From contig JAKTNK010000001.1 of assembly GCA_029593465.1 (NCBI GenBank), positions 124,001-188,000 on the forward strand: 64,000 nt of DNA, given 5' to 3'. This DNA comes from Streptococcus suis. Lineage in GTDB: Bacteria > Bacillota > Bacilli > Lactobacillales > Streptococcaceae. Position 1 is the first letter of the stretch. Each line of letters begins with the position of its first letter. Shown one piece after another: positions 27,787-38,201 of the stretch. The translations under genes and the position numbers were made by a program. Under the pieces are notes generated by a model. That model had not been told where the DNA came from, searched no databases, and saw only the letters and a program-made list of their open reading frames with translations.

Positions 27787-28623
27787 TTATTTAACCGACC
27801 CTCCTGTAATTCCTTCAACATAGTATTTTTGCATAAACATGAAGAGTAAGGTAATTGGAATGGCAATAAGGACGGAACCAGCTGTGAAGGACATGAACCA
27901 TTGGTTGATGGTATCAGGTTGTAGCATTGAAAAGAGTCCGATGGCAACCGTGTATTTGCTAGTGGCATCGCCGAGGATAACTTGAGCAAAGATAAAGTCC
28001 ATCCAAGGTGCGATGAAAGCCATTAAGGCTGTGTAAACGATGATTGGTTTTGAGAGTGGTAGGGTAATCTTAAAGAAAATATCTTTCCGAGTTGCCCCAT
28101 CAATCATCGCAGATTCATCCAGTGAGTAAGGGATGGTATCAAAGAAGCCTTTGGCGATGTAAAAGCCAAGCGCAGCACCGGATGAATAAACCAGAACCAG
28201 TGCTGTTAAGGATTGTGTCAGGCCAATCGCTTTTAAGATATAGTAGATGGCAATCATGCTCATAAATCCAGGAAACATGTTTAGAACCAAGGCTAATTTC
28301 AAGAAACTATTACGAAATTTAAACTTGATACGGCTTAGCGAATAGGCCATTGCTACGGTGATAAAGGTTGAAATGATACAAGTAGCAGTGGCAACAACCA
28401 AGGTATTGATGAACCATCTGCCAAAGGGGAAGGAGTCATTTGTAAAGAGATTGATGTAGTTGTCCAAGGTCCAGGTCTTCGGAACAAAGTAGTTCACATA
28501 AGCAGTCCCTTCGCCACGCAAACTGGTTAAGATAACCCAAACAATGGGAAAGAGCCAGATAATGGAGAGAACGATAAGCAGGGTGTAAACAAACCCTAAT
28601 TGCAAGCGACGTTTGTTTTTCAT
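27787..28623 (-). CDS. malG: Maltodextrin ABC transporter permease MalG
   Basis: 278-residue inner permease with six hydrophobic segments; EAA loop 'DESAMIDGATRKDIFFKITLPLSKPI' split around residue 190. Start overlaps the malF stop (shared base at 28623), so the two permeases are coupled. Partner of MalF and of the lipoprotein MalX in maltose/maltodextrin import. No MalK-type ATPase is encoded nearby. Confidence 0.93.
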   Translation of the reverse strand: MKNKRRLQLGFVYTLLIVLSIIWLFPIVWVILTSLRGEGTAYVNYFVPKTWTLDNYINLFTNDSFPFGRWFINTLVVATATCIISTFITVAMAYSLSRIKFKFRNSFLKLALVLNMFPGFMSMIAIYYILKAIGLTQSLTALVLVYSSGAALGFYIAKGFFDTIPYSLDESAMIDGATRKDIFFKITLPLSKPIIVYTALMAFIAPWMDFIFAQVILGDATSKYTVAIGLFSMLQPDTINQWFMSFTAGSVLIAIPITLLFMFMQKYYVEGITGGSVK

Positions 28624-29984
28624 TATTTAGCAGCTCCTTCCTTATATGATGCTGTTCTGGTATAAGCGAGTAAGCTAAATCCAGCTGAAAGTACAAAAAT
28701 CAAGATACCGATAACAGAGGCTAAGTTATAGTCTGCTGCTGATACGGTCAACTTGTAGAGCCAGGTAACCAAAAGATCGGTTGAGCCGGCCTGATAGAAG
28801 GTTGAATTGACAGGACCACCACCAGTCAAGAGATAGATGACATTGAAGTTGTTGATGTTACCAATGAATTGTTGGATCAAGGTCGGTGTCATAATCACTA
28901 AAATTTGTGGGAAGGTGATGGATTTAAAGACTTGGAACTTGCTTGCGCCATCGATTTCGGCAGCCTCGATTTGCTCCTGTGGTAAATTCATGATAATCCC
29001 TGTTGCTACTAGCATGGTTACTGGGATACCAACCCACATATTGACGACGATGATGGAAAATTTAGCCCAAATAGGGTCAGATAAGAAAGGTAGTCCTTGC
29101 TTAATGAGTCCTAGTTGTTGTAAGAGAACGTTGAGGGGACCTTCATCGTTGAGCAAGTTTCTCATGATTAGCAAGGAGATGAATTGTGGTACTGCCATGG
29201 TAATCACAAAAATGGTCCGCCAGAATTTTTTGAATTTCAAGCCTTTAGTGTTGATGAGAAGGGCTAGCAAGATACCAAAGAAGAAGTTGGTAACAGTGGC
29301 AAAAACAGCCCAAATCAAGGTCCAAGACAAGACAGGGAAGAAGGTTCCCGCCATACGTCCACTTAAAATATTGCCAAAATTGGCAAATCCTACCCAATCA
29401 AAGAGGGATTTTGGTGGCAGATGGTTGTGGTCATAGTTGGTGAAAGCCAAGGAAATCATGTAAATCAATGGCAAAATGGTGAAGAGTAACACCCCAATCA
29501 TTGGAATTGCCATAAGGGTCATGTGAAAACGACCGTTAGAGAGGGTTTGGATATCCTCTTTGAAACTTGGAATGTGAGCGTGATCGCGTTTTATCACGTA
29601 GAGATTACGAGCACTTTTGAGATTGCACCAGTAGATATAAGCAAAAACAAGGCAGAAGATGATAGAAGCTAGTCCGAAGATTAGCATGAGCATTGAGTTA
29701 TGCCCTTCGACGGCAACAGTGATATCGATGCCGTTGACCGTTTTAGTGGTTGTTCCTTGTTCCTGAGTACCAAGGGTAATCAAGTTTCCCAAAGCAGGTA
29801 TAACTTGCGTGACAAAAGCGATGATAAAAGCAATCTCAGTCACTAAAAACAGGCTACCTTTGATCAACTGTTTATTAGCAAGGTTAGCAAAGCCCATAAT
29901 GACTGTTGATAGTTTGATGTCCCATCCGCCTTTTGAAAGGGCTTGTGGAACGCTGACTTCTTCATAAAAGAGTGACTTAGTCAT
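28623..29984 (-). CDS. malF: Maltodextrin ABC transporter permease MalF
   Basis: 453-residue permease with an extended N-terminus: two extra hydrophobic segments before the core, and an N-terminal cytosolic stretch, as usual for streptococcal MalC/MalF. 'FTNYDHNHLPPKSLFDWVGFANF' is the conserved extracytoplasmic loop and 'EAAEIDGASKFQVFKSITFP' the EAA ATPase-contact loop. AGGAG precedes the ATG at 29984. Two stem-loops separate it from malX, which probably keep permease levels below those of the binding protein. Confidence 0.93.
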   Translation of the reverse strand: MTKSLFYEEVSVPQALSKGGWDIKLSTVIMGFANLANKQLIKGSLFLVTEIAFIIAFVTQVIPALGNLITLGTQEQGTTTKTVNGIDITVAVEGHNSMLMLIFGLASIIFCLVFAYIYWCNLKSARNLYVIKRDHAHIPSFKEDIQTLSNGRFHMTLMAIPMIGVLLFTILPLIYMISLAFTNYDHNHLPPKSLFDWVGFANFGNILSGRMAGTFFPVLSWTLIWAVFATVTNFFFGILLALLINTKGLKFKKFWRTIFVITMAVPQFISLLIMRNLLNDEGPLNVLLQQLGLIKQGLPFLSDPIWAKFSIIVVNMWVGIPVTMLVATGIIMNLPQEQIEAAEIDGASKFQVFKSITFPQILVIMTPTLIQQFIGNINNFNVIYLLTGGGPVNSTFYQAGSTDLLVTWLYKLTVSAADYNLASVIGILIFVLSAGFSLLAYTRTASYKEGAAK

Positions 29985-30016
29985 AGGTTGTCTCCTTTAT
30001 AATCATGGTATTTCTG

Positions 30017-30059
30017 CTGGCTAAATCACCAAAGTGCAGTCTTTAGATCATTTAGCCAG
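30017..30059 (-). other. Stem-loop in the malX-malF intergenic RNA
   Basis: CTGGCTAAAT / ATTTAGCCAG perfect 10-bp inverted repeat. No T run, so an RNA-stabilising or processing element is more likely than a terminator. Confidence 0.6.
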
Positions 30060-30081
30060 TAGGAATTCCCTAAAGATAAAA

Positions 30082-30125
30082 GGTGGAGTGTTCTCTCAAC
30101 ACGTATGTTGGAGCCAATCTCCACC
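30082..30125 (-). other. Second stem-loop in the malX-malF intergenic RNA
   Basis: GGTGGAG / CTCCACC inverted repeat with long loop, nearer the malX stop. Together with the first it forms a pair of 3' structures behind the binding-protein message. Confidence 0.5.
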
Positions 30126-30158
30126 TCCTATAGTTTGACTGTATTGTGATGATTAAGA

Positions 30159-31406
30159 TTATTTAGCGTCTGCTAAATCTTTATCAAATTGTTTGAGTTT
30201 GCTTAGGTAGTCAGCTTCTTTGATTTTACCATTGTAGGTATCGCTGAGAAGGGCTGCACTTTCAGTCCAAAAGGCTGTCATTTGGCTGAGTTTTGGCATA
30301 ACAACGGTGTAGTCAGCTGATGATCCCATTGTGATAACAGCTTGTGCTAAGTCATTGTTTTTGACTGCTTCGGATTCTTGAACGGTCTTGTTTGATGGGA
30401 TAATGTTGTTGTTTTTGAATTGTTTTTCTTGTGCCTCAGCATCTGTGAGTTTAGCAGCTAGTTTATAGCTTTGGGAGATACGGTCTGTGTCTCCGTTAGC
30501 AGGTGCTTGGTTGACAGCGTAGAGACGAACACCGAGAAAGGCTTTTTGTTGAACATCGCGTCCGCCGATGTTAACTGTTGGATAGACAGCAACTCCTAGA
30601 TTTTCTTTACCGACAGCCTTACTTGCTGTTTCATAATCCCATGGTCCTGATTGGAAAGCAGCGACTGATCCGTCACCAAACTTGGACATGACATTGTTGT
30701 CATCAAGGTTGACAAAACCTTTGTTATCTTTTTGTGCGGCAATCCATTTAAGCACAGAAACGCCGGCTTCGTTACCCCAGTTTGTGCCTTTAGGATCTTC
30801 GCCTGTTTCACCAAAGAGAGTGTCACCAACAGACATGAATAATGGTGCTGTGACATAGGCATTGACCTGCTTAAATTTAGCGCCAAAAGTAGCTTTGCTG
30901 GTCATTGTTTCATAGGATTTAACGTCTTCACTATCAAGTTTTGTCTTGTTGTAGTAAGTGACTTGTGACTCGATCCCAAACGGATAGGCGTAGGTTTTGC
31001 CCTTGTATTGAGCGGCTGTTACAGCTTGTGATGTTGCTGTATCTGCAACCAGTTTTCCATGGTCTTCAGGTAATTCTTGGATAACACCAGATTCAACGAG
31101 CTGTCCTAACTGGTCATGTGGCAAAGAAAAGACATCGGCAGCACTGCTAGGGTCTTTTTTAACTTTTTCTTGAGCTTTAGCTAGTTCAGACTCAATCATC
31201 TTAACCTTATAGCCAGATTCCTTTTCAAAGGCTTTGACGATTGGTTCATATGTTTTTGAAGAATCTGTTGGAACCCAGAGCTTCAAGGTTTTATCAGCAG
31301 ATGTATCTGATGTTTTGCTAGCTTCTTTAGAGCCGCATGCGACCAACAAACTTGAGGCAAGGGCGATACTTGCTCCACCGATAACTAATTTTTGCCATGA
31401 TTTCAT
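30159..31406 (-). CDS. malX: Maltose/maltodextrin-binding lipoprotein
   Basis: 415-residue solute-binding lipoprotein: signal peptide with lipobox LLVAC and lipidated Cys24, then a family 1 binding fold starting 'TLKLWVPTDSSKTYEPIVKAFEKESG' with 'PFGIESQVTYYNKT' and 'GPWDYETASKAVG', the pattern of MalE/MalX. First gene of the minus-strand operon malX-malF-malG, under a promoter with a MalR-like operator in its spacer. Binds linear maltodextrins by homology. Confidence 0.94.
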   Translation of the reverse strand: MKSWQKLVIGGASIALASSLLVACGSKEASKTSDTSADKTLKLWVPTDSSKTYEPIVKAFEKESGYKVKMIESELAKAQEKVKKDPSSAADVFSLPHDQLGQLVESGVIQELPEDHGKLVADTATSQAVTAAQYKGKTYAYPFGIESQVTYYNKTKLDSEDVKSYETMTSKATFGAKFKQVNAYVTAPLFMSVGDTLFGETGEDPKGTNWGNEAGVSVLKWIAAQKDNKGFVNLDDNNVMSKFGDGSVAAFQSGPWDYETASKAVGKENLGVAVYPTVNIGGRDVQQKAFLGVRLYAVNQAPANGDTDRISQSYKLAAKLTDAEAQEKQFKNNNIIPSNKTVQESEAVKNNDLAQAVITMGSSADYTVVMPKLSQMTAFWTESAALLSDTYNGKIKEADYLSKLKQFDKDLADAK

Positions 31407-31442
31407 AGCGTTTTCCTCCTAGTGAAAATTCTTTACGAATCT

Positions 31443-31471
31443 ATTATGCAATCGTTTGCAAAAAAAGTCAA
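31443..31471 (-). promoter_or_regulatory. malX promoter with MalR-like operator in the spacer
   Basis: Minus strand: TTGACT, exactly 17 nt, CATAAT. The spacer contains TGCAAACGATTGCA (31447-31460), an inverted repeat around a central CG typical for MalR. A bound repressor would sit between -35 and -10. The 31407-31844 gap otherwise holds only the malR promoter. Confidence 0.8.
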
Positions 31472-31776
31472 GCTTTTTGTTCAAAATTGGCCATATTTTT
31501 TTAAGAAGTTGATTCGTAAGTTCCTCTCAAAAGGGCTGTTGCTAGTTTTTGTTAAGGCATTCTTTGGGACTAATCACGAGGTTTGAGCTCTTGGTTTAAT
31601 TAATGATAGGTTGACAGTTTAACGTGTTTGAATCTTGGCAAAGGTGTAGGAAAAAGTATTTGGGTTAGCACTAGAAGAAAACATCGAGCGATCGCTTGCA
31701 CTCATAGCGTTTTTTTATTATGCTATATAAGAGATAAAAAGGCTTATATTGCTCTTAGAAAAAACGGCAACTAGGA

Positions 31777-31805
31777 TTGCAAACGATTGTTAAGTGGTGT
31801 AAACT
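31777..31805 (+). promoter_or_regulatory. malR promoter overlapping a MalR-like operator
   Basis: TTGCAA (31777-31782), 17-nt spacer, TAAACT (31800-31805). TGCAAACGATTGTT overlaps the -35 and matches the malX operator core, so malR is probably autoregulated. Confidence 0.6.
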
Positions 31806-31844
31806 AGAGAAATTAATAGAGACGTAAAAAAAGGAGGAGTGGTT

Positions 31845-32873
31845 ATGGCTACGATAAAGGACGTTGCTGAAAGAGCTGGTGTCAATCCATCAACAGTCAG
31901 TCGTGTTTTGAGGGATAACCAATCTATTTCCGCTAGAACTAAGGAAAAAGTACGAAAAGCGATGGCGGAACTAGGCTATGTTCCTAATGTGGCAGCGCAG
32001 ATATTGGCTAGTGGTTTAACCCATAACGTTGGTCTTGTTTTTCCACCACTAGCGACAGCAGATCGTTTGAGTGAACCTTTCTTTATGAGTATTCTCTCAA
32101 CCATTACTCATGAAGCTAAGCTCCATGACTTCACGGTCTCTATCGCGACAGGCACTTCTTTAGACGATTTGTTAGAGCAGGTGAGACTCATGCACCAACA
32201 AAAGCGTGTGGATGGCTTTATTGTCCTGTATTCTAATCAAGACGACCCTATCAGAGCTTATTTGTTGCAAAACAATATCCCTTTTGTGATTGTTGGGGCA
32301 CCAGAAGGACAGGAAACGCAGATTACCTACATCAATAACGACAATCAACTGATGGGGAAAATGGCGGTTGATTACCTCCACGACAAGGGGCACGACAATA
32401 TTTACTTTGTCAGCGATGATTTGACTTCGGAGGTTGCTACTGAGCGGTTTATGGGGTATGTTAAAGCCATGATGCAGTTGCAGTTACCCTATCAGCCCAT
32501 GTGTCTATTTGACCCTTCAGATGCTCAAAACGTGGATGAGTTGATGACAAAGATTGAAGATGCAAAACCAACAGCCTTGGTGGTCATTTCAGACCGAATT
32601 ACTATTCGCTTGATGCAGTTGCTATCGTACTATCAGATCAAGGTTCCTGATGATATTTCCATTATTACCTTCAATAATTCTATTTTTTCAACCTTGATTC
32701 ATCCCTATCTGACCACCTTTGATATTCACGTTGATCATTTAGGAGAGAGCAGTTTCAAGCGTCTCTTAACCATTATCCAATCCAAAAATGAAGTCAGAAG
32801 TGAGCAAATTATTGTTCCCTTTACCTTGAAAGAGAGGGAATCTGTCCGTGATATCCACTTTAGCAAAAAATAA
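31845..32873 (+). CDS. malR: LacI-family maltose operon repressor
   Basis: 342 residues from ATG 31845, 8 nt after AAGGAGG; an in-frame GTG at 31839 overlaps the Shine-Dalgarno. HTH '[25 protein letters not shown]' at 2-26, hinge '[11 protein letters not shown]', then the sugar-binding core ('VGLVFPP', '[13 protein letters not shown]'). Divergent from malX and upstream of malQ-glgP, as in pneumococcus and other streptococci. Inverted repeats in the malX, malQ and malR promoters are the candidate sites. Confidence 0.92.
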   Translation: MATIKDVAERAGVNPSTVSRVLRDNQSISARTKEKVRKAMAELGYVPNVAAQILASGLTHNVGLVFPPLATADRLSEPFFMSILSTITHEAKLHDFTVSIATGTSLDDLLEQVRLMHQQKRVDGFIVLYSNQDDPIRAYLLQNNIPFVIVGAPEGQETQITYINNDNQLMGKMAVDYLHDKGHDNIYFVSDDLTSEVATERFMGYVKAMMQLQLPYQPMCLFDPSDAQNVDELMTKIEDAKPTALVVISDRITIRLMQLLSYYQIKVPDDISIITFNNSIFSTLIHPYLTTFDIHVDHLGESSFKRLLTIIQSKNEVRSEQIIVPFTLKERESVRDIHFSKK

Positions 32874-32878
32874 CTCAA

Positions 32879-32903
32879 CGCCTGATATTATCAGGCGTTT
32901 TTT
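32879..32903 (+). terminator. Intrinsic terminator of malR
   Basis: CGCCTGATA / TATCAGGCG stem followed by six T, 6 nt after the malR stop. Confidence 0.85.
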
Positions 32904-32944
32904 ACGGAATAGGCAGAAAAATGCTAATTTTTTTAGGAAAACAT

Positions 32945-32973
32945 TTGACTTACGCAAGCGTTTGCGTTATGAT
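32945..32973 (+). promoter_or_regulatory. malQ promoter with MalR-like operator in the spacer
   Basis: TTGACT, 17-nt spacer, TATGAT. The spacer is almost entirely ACGCAAGCGTTTGCGT (32952-32967), a near-perfect palindrome. It has the same geometry as the malX promoter. Confidence 0.85.
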
Positions 32974-33013
32974 ACTTCTATATCAAAAAAATCAAATAAG
33001 AAGAGGAATTCAA

Positions 33014-36000
33014 ATGACTAGACGTGAAAGTGGTATCCTCATGCATATTTCCTCATTACCAGGGCCGTTTGGTATTGGTACCTTTGGTAAAGAGGCTTAT
33101 GCTTTTGTGGATTTCCTTGTTGAAACGAAGCAAACTTATTGGCAAATCTTACCTCTGACGACAACCAGCTTTGGTGACTCACCTTATCAGTCATTTTCTG
33201 CAGTTGCAGGAAACACTCATTTTATTGATTTTTCGCTCTTGGAAGAACAAGGCTATTTGTCTTTAGAGGATTATCAGTCAGTATCGTTTGGTAGTGATCT
33301 AGAAAGTGTTGACTATGCCTTGTTGTATGAGCGACGTCGCCCTATTCTTGAGAAAGCTGTTAAGGGATTTTTAGCAACTCCAAAGGCTTCTGCCCTTTTA
33401 GCTAGCTTTGAGCAGGAAAATAGCTGGGTCAATGACTTTGCTGATTTCATGGCTATTAAAGAACACTTTGGCAATAAGGCTTTGCAAGAATGGGATGACA
33501 AGGCTATTGTTCAAAGAGAAGAGGAGGCTTTAAACGCTTATCGTGAACAATTAGCTGATACTATTTTGTATTACAAAGTTGCCCAATATTTCTTCTATAC
33601 TCAGTGGCTGGATCTCAAATGCTATGCCAATGATAGAAACATCCAGATTATTGGAGATATGCCCATTTATGTCTCTGCTGATAGTGTAGAGGTTTGGACG
33701 ATGCCAGAACTCTTCAAATTGGATGCGAATCGTAAACCATTGGTGGTTGCGGGTGTTCCAGCAGATGAATTTAGCGCAGATGGTCAGCTATGGGGCAATC
33801 CTATCTATAACTGGGACTGGCATAAGAAAACCAACTACGCTTGGTGGGTTTACCGCATTAGAGAGAGTTTTAAATGTTATGACAAACTTCGCATCGACCA
33901 TTTCAAAGGTTTCTCTGACTTTTGGGAAATCCCTGGCGGAGATGATACTGCTATCAATGGTCACTGGTCAGAAGGACCGGGTTATCAGCTATTTGCGAGG
34001 GTTAAAGAAGAGTTGGGAGAACTCCCTATCATCGCTGAAAATCTTGGCTATATTGATGAGAAGGCCGAACAGCTACTTGCAGACACGGCGTTTCCTGGCA
34101 TGAAAATCATGGAATTTGGTTTCTATGACCTTGAGGGACAAAGCATTGACATTCCCCATAACTACACAGCAGATACAGTTGCCTACACTGGAACGCACGA
34201 TAATGAAGTGGTGAATGGTTGGTATCACAATCTTGATAAAGAGCAGCAAGCCTTTCTTAATGCCTATATCCACCGTGGACCAGACGAAAAAATCACGGAA
34301 GCGATGTTGCGTAGCCTTTATGCCAGTGTGAGTGGTATTGCCATTGCTACCATGCAGGATCTTTTAGATAAAGACGAGCATGCTCGGATGAATACGCCAA
34401 ATACCTTAGGTAATAACTGGCAGTGGCGCATGCTCAAGGAAGAGTTGACCCAAGACAAAAAAGATTTCTTAACAGCTATTACAGAACTTTATGCGCGCAC
34501 TAATAGTGCTTTAACTGAAGTGGCGCCTGAACCATTGAGGAGACCTAACATGACAACAACATTTACATCTTATTTAGCAAATCAGGGACAAGATTTAGTG
34601 ACAATGAGCAATGAGGCCATTTACAAATCCTTGCTTCACTATGTGAAAGACATGGCTGCTGATCTGCCTAAAAACACGTCCAAACGCAAAGTTTACTACA
34701 TTTCAGCTGAATTTTTGATTGGGAAATTACTCTCTAATAACCTGATTAATATGGGCGTCTATGAAGAGGTCAAAAATGCCCTCGCAGCGGTTGGTAAAAA
34801 CCTGAGTGAGATTGAAGATTTAGAGCCAGAACCATCTTTAGGAAACGGAGGACTAGGTCGTTTGGCTTCCTGCTTCATCGATTCCATGTCAACCTTGGGC
34901 ATTAACGGTGAGGGTATTGGTCTCAATTATCACTTTGGTCTTTTCAAACAAGTCTTTAAGGATAACCAGCAAGCAGCTGAGCCGAATGATTGGATTGAAG
35001 ATGAGTCATGGCTTGTGCCAACGGATATTCACTACGATGTTCCGTTCAAAGACTTTACGCTTCGATCACGTCTTGATCGTCTTGACATCCTAGGTTACAA
35101 ACGAGACACTAAAAACTCTCTCAATCTCTTTGATATTGACGGCTTAAATGCTGACCTGATTGAAGAGGGCATTACCTTTGATAAGACGAAAATCCAGGAA
35201 AATCTTACCCTCTTCCTTTACCCAGATGATTCAGATAGGGCTGGCGAATTGCTCCGTATCTACCAGCAGTATTTCATGGTATCCAATGCCGCGCAGCTAT
35301 TGATTGATGAAGCGATTGCTAGAGGGTCTAATCTTCATGATTTGCCAGATTATGCTTACGTTCAAATCAATGACACTCACCCATCTATGGTCATTCCTGA
35401 GCTGATTCGTCTCTTAACGGAAAAACATGGCTTAAGCTTTGAGGAGTCTGTGGCTATTGTGAAGCAAATGGTTGGTTATACCAATCATACCATTTTAGCG
35501 GAAGCTCTTGAAAAATGGCCGTTAGACTACCTCAATGAAGTGGTTCCACATCTGGTTACCATCATTGAAAAACTGGATGAGATGATTGCCCAAGATGTGC
35601 CTAACATTGACCTTCACATTATTGATGAATCCGGTCGCGTACACATGGCACACATGGATATTCATTTCGCAACCAGTGTGAATGGCGTAGCTGCCCTCCA
35701 CACTGAAATCCTAAAAAACAGTGAACTAAAAGGCTTTTATGAGCTTTACCCAGATAAATTCAACAATAAGACCAATGGTATTACCTTCCGTCGCTGGTTA
35801 GAGTTTGCTAACCAGGAGTTGGCAGCTTACTTGAAAGAACTTATTGGAGATGACTATTTAACTGATGCGACCAAGTTGGAAAAACTCTTAGTCTTTGCTG
35901 ATGATGAAGACGTACATCGTCGATTAGATGAGATTAAATACCATAATAAGCTAGCGCTAAAACGTTACTTGAAAGCCAATAAGGGCATTGACTTGGATGA

Positions 36001-36811
36001 GAATTCCATCATTGATACACAAGTCAAACGTTTCCATGAATATAAACGTCAACAAATGAATGCCCTCTATGTGATTCATAAATATTTGGAAATCAAAGCA
36101 GGTAAGTTACCGAAACGCAAATTGACGGTTATTTTTGGTGGAAAAGCAGCGCCTGCCTACATCATTGCTCAGGATGTTATCCATCTCATTTTGAGCTTGT
36201 CAGAGTTAATCAACAATGATCCAGAGGTCAGCCCATATCTCAATGTTCACTTGGTGGAAAATTACAATGTGACTGTCGCAGAACATTTGATTCCGGCAAC
36301 CGATATTTCAGAACAAATCTCCCTAGCTTCCAAGGAAGCATCTGGAACCGGAAACATGAAATTCATGCTTAATGGTGCCTTGACACTGGGAACGATGGAC
36401 GGTGCCAATGTCGAAATCGCAGAATTAGCTGGACAGGATAATATCTACACCTTCGGTAAGGATTCTGACACGATTATTGACCTTTATGCAAGAGGTGGAT
36501 ATGTGTCTCGGAATTATTATGAAGGCGATGAGAGCATCAGACGTGCCGTTGATTTTATTGTGTCAGACGAGTTGCGAGCTATCGGTAATCCAGAGCGCTT
36601 AGAACGTCTCTATCACGAGTTATTGAACAAAGATTGGTTCATGACCTTGATTGACTTGGTTGAATACATCCAAATCAAAGAACAGATGCTTCTTGACTAT
36701 GAAGATCGTAATGAGTGGAATCGTAAGGTGGTTCATAACATTGCTAAAGCCGGTTTCTTCTCTTCAGACCGGACGATTGAGCAGTATAATGCAGACATTT
36801 GGCATAGCTAA
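33014..36811 (+). CDS. malQ-glgP: 4-alpha-glucanotransferase (MalQ) in frame with glycogen/maltodextrin phosphorylase (GlgP)
   Basis: A single 1265-codon frame. Residues 1-497 are amylomaltase MalQ, GH77 ('[21 protein letters not shown]', nucleophile loop '[13 protein letters not shown]', '[10 protein letters not shown]', '[13 protein letters not shown]'). Residues 513-1265 are a GT35 phosphorylase ('[19 protein letters not shown]', PLP-lysine region '[19 protein letters not shown]'). Start at ATG 33014 after AAGAGG. The GlgP part has its own AGGAG (34537-34543) and ATG (34550), as expected for a separate gene. The MalQ part runs through a 15-residue linker that looks like untranslated spacer. 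One extra T after 34504 would create a stop at the usual MalQ end, so a 1-bp deletion or a sequencing error may have joined the genes. Both enzymes recycle and phosphorolyse imported maltodextrins. Confidence 0.85.
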   Translation: MTRRESGILMHISSLPGPFGIGTFGKEAYAFVDFLVETKQTYWQILPLTTTSFGDSPYQSFSAVAGNTHFIDFSLLEEQGYLSLEDYQSVSFGSDLESVDYALLYERRRPILEKAVKGFLATPKASALLASFEQENSWVNDFADFMAIKEHFGNKALQEWDDKAIVQREEEALNAYREQLADTILYYKVAQYFFYTQWLDLKCYANDRNIQIIGDMPIYVSADSVEVWTMPELFKLDANRKPLVVAGVPADEFSADGQLWGNPIYNWDWHKKTNYAWWVYRIRESFKCYDKLRIDHFKGFSDFWEIPGGDDTAINGHWSEGPGYQLFARVKEELGELPIIAENLGYIDEKAEQLLADTAFPGMKIMEFGFYDLEGQSIDIPHNYTADTVAYTGTHDNEVVNGWYHNLDKEQQAFLNAYIHRGPDEKITEAMLRSLYASVSGIAIATMQDLLDKDEHARMNTPNTLGNNWQWRMLKEELTQDKKDFLTAITELYARTNSALTEVAPEPLRRPNMTTTFTSYLANQGQDLVTMSNEAIYKSLLHYVKDMAADLPKNTSKRKVYYISAEFLIGKLLSNNLINMGVYEEVKNALAAVGKNLSEIEDLEPEPSLGNGGLGRLASCFIDSMSTLGINGEGIGLNYHFGLFKQVFKDNQQAAEPNDWIEDESWLVPTDIHYDVPFKDFTLRSRLDRLDILGYKRDTKNSLNLFDIDGLNADLIEEGITFDKTKIQENLTLFLYPDDSDRAGELLRIYQQYFMVSNAAQLLIDEAIARGSNLHDLPDYAYVQINDTHPSMVIPELIRLLTEKHGLSFEESVAIVKQMVGYTNHTILAEALEKWPLDYLNEVVPHLVTIIEKLDEMIAQDVPNIDLHIIDESGRVHMAHMDIHFATSVNGVAALHTEILKNSELKGFYELYPDKFNNKTNGITFRRWLEFANQELAAYLKELIGDDYLTDATKLEKLLVFADDEDVHRRLDEIKYHNKLALKRYLKANKGIDLDENSIIDTQVKRFHEYKRQQMNALYVIHKYLEIKAGKLPKRKLTVIFGGKAAPAYIIAQDVIHLILSLSELINNDPEVSPYLNVHLVENYNVTVAEHLIPATDISEQISLASKEASGTGNMKFMLNGALTLGTMDGANVEIAELAGQDNIYTFGKDSDTIIDLYARGGYVSRNYYEGDESIRRAVDFIVSDELRAIGNPERLERLYHELLNKDWFMTLIDLVEYIQIKEQMLLDYEDRNEWNRKVVHNIAKAGFFSSDRTIEQYNADIWHS
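34537..34552 (+). promoter_or_regulatory. Internal ribosome-binding site and ATG of glgP
   Basis: GAGGAGA, 6-nt spacing, ATG (34550-34552). It allows independent translation of the phosphorylase and argues that the joined frame arose from two genes. Confidence 0.7.
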
Positions 36812-36834
36812 GATTAGCCTTTTAATGAAGCAAG

Positions 36835-36860
36835 AGAGCTGGTTTTTCCAGCTCTTTTTG
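36835..36860 (+). terminator. Intrinsic terminator of malQ-glgP
   Basis: AGAGCTGG-TTTTT-CCAGCTCT followed by TTTT. Confidence 0.88.
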
Positions 36861-37008
36861 AATGTCCAGCACAAAATCAGTTACTGAAAATGAGAAATGC
36901 CACAATGAGTTAAAATATGGTATCATGATAGCAACAAAAAAGTATCATCCGCAGACTCCTATCACGAGACTGAGTGGACGTTATTGAGTAGGATAAGGAG
37001 AAAATTAG

Positions 37009-38127
37009 GTGAAGTTACCACGTTTTGGCGTTGAAGAATGGTTGAATACCCACGAGAAGCAAGCCATCTATGATATCGCAGGTGTCTCGATTTCAGCCTT
37101 GAGTTTAGAAGAGTTGGTCGCTCTGACAGGTGATTCGGTTGCAACTGTGATGGCAGAGTTTATCCAAAAACCACTGGATTACGGTTGGATTGAAGGGTCA
37201 CCAGAGTTTAAAGCAGAAGTTGCTAAGCTGTACCAGCATGTCCAGCCTGAGCAGGTGTTGCAGACCAATGGTGCGACGGGAGCCAACCTTCTTGCTTTAT
37301 ATGCCTTGATAGACCCTTGTGATCATGTTATTTCCTTGTATCCGACCTATCAGCAGCTCTATGATATTCCAAGGTCACTAGGCGCCGAAGTTGATTATTG
37401 GACTGCTAGAGAAGATTTGGGTTGGTTACCGGATATAGAAGAACTTAAAGGATTGATTCGTCCAAATACCAAGATGATTTGCTTAAACAATGCCAACAAT
37501 CCTTTTGGGACAGTGATGGATGAGACCTTTTTAAAAGAAGTAGTTGCCATTGCTGCTGCCGCTGGTGCCTATGTCTTGGTTGATGAAGTGTATCGCTCGT
37601 TTGACGATTCTAGCACGATTCCTGCCATCGTGGACCTTTACGATAAAGGGATTTCCATAAATAGCTTATCGAAGGCATTTTCTCTGCCAGGACTACGTGT
37701 TGGTTGGGTTGCCAGTCATTTGGATATCACGGATAAGTTGCGGGATTATCGCGATTATACAATGATTTCAGCGGGTGTCTTTGATGACTATCTGGCCAGC
37801 TATGCCTTAAAACATCGCGAGGTCATTTTAAAGCGCAATCAGCATATTGTCCATCAAAATTTAGCGATTTTGGAGAAATGGCTGGCGCAGGAACCCTTAG
37901 CAGAGGCGGTGTTACCGGCAAAAACGTCAACCTCTTTTGTCAAACTTCATCAGAAGCAACCTATCGAGGATTTTTGCAAACAATTATTAGCAGAAACAGG
38001 TGTGTTGTTGGTACCTGGTAGCCGCTTTGATTTGGAAGGGTATGTTCGGTTGGGGTATTGTAGCGATAAAGCCACTTTAGAACATGGCTTAAAGGAATTA
38101 TCCAAATTTTTGCACAAAAATGAATAA
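37009..38127 (+). CDS. PLP-dependent aminotransferase (class I/II)
   Basis: 372 residues starting at GTG 37009 with an AAGGAG site. Fold-type I signature: 'NANNPFGTVMDE' (substrate/phosphate), 'YVLVDEVYRSFDD' (PLP-binding Asp/Tyr), Schiff-base lysine in 'SLSKAFSLPGLRVGW' near residue 223. It is followed 74 bp later by an amino-acid-binding lipoprotein gene with its own promoter. The substrate is not evident; capreomycidine-synthase/aspartate-type relatives share these motifs. Cytosolic. Confidence 0.87.
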   Translation: MKLPRFGVEEWLNTHEKQAIYDIAGVSISALSLEELVALTGDSVATVMAEFIQKPLDYGWIEGSPEFKAEVAKLYQHVQPEQVLQTNGATGANLLALYALIDPCDHVISLYPTYQQLYDIPRSLGAEVDYWTAREDLGWLPDIEELKGLIRPNTKMICLNNANNPFGTVMDETFLKEVVAIAAAAGAYVLVDEVYRSFDDSSTIPAIVDLYDKGISINSLSKAFSLPGLRVGWVASHLDITDKLRDYRDYTMISAGVFDDYLASYALKHREVILKRNQHIVHQNLAILEKWLAQEPLAEAVLPAKTSTSFVKLHQKQPIEDFCKQLLAETGVLLVPGSRFDLEGYVRLGYCSDKATLEHGLKELSKFLHKNE

Positions 38128-38141
38128 AGATACAAAATAAG

Positions 38142-38169
38142 TTGACAAAATCCAATGAAGTTGTATAAT
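38142..38169 (+). promoter_or_regulatory. Promoter of the amino-acid-binding lipoprotein gene
   Basis: Perfect TTGACA (38142-38147), 16-nt spacer, perfect TATAAT (38164-38169). Confidence 0.85.
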
Positions 38170-38201
38170 ATCCTTATCAATAGAAATGAGGATGATTAGA
38201 T

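Noticed and set aside
28837-29436. 199-codon plus-strand ORF
   Set aside because: Shadow inside malF.
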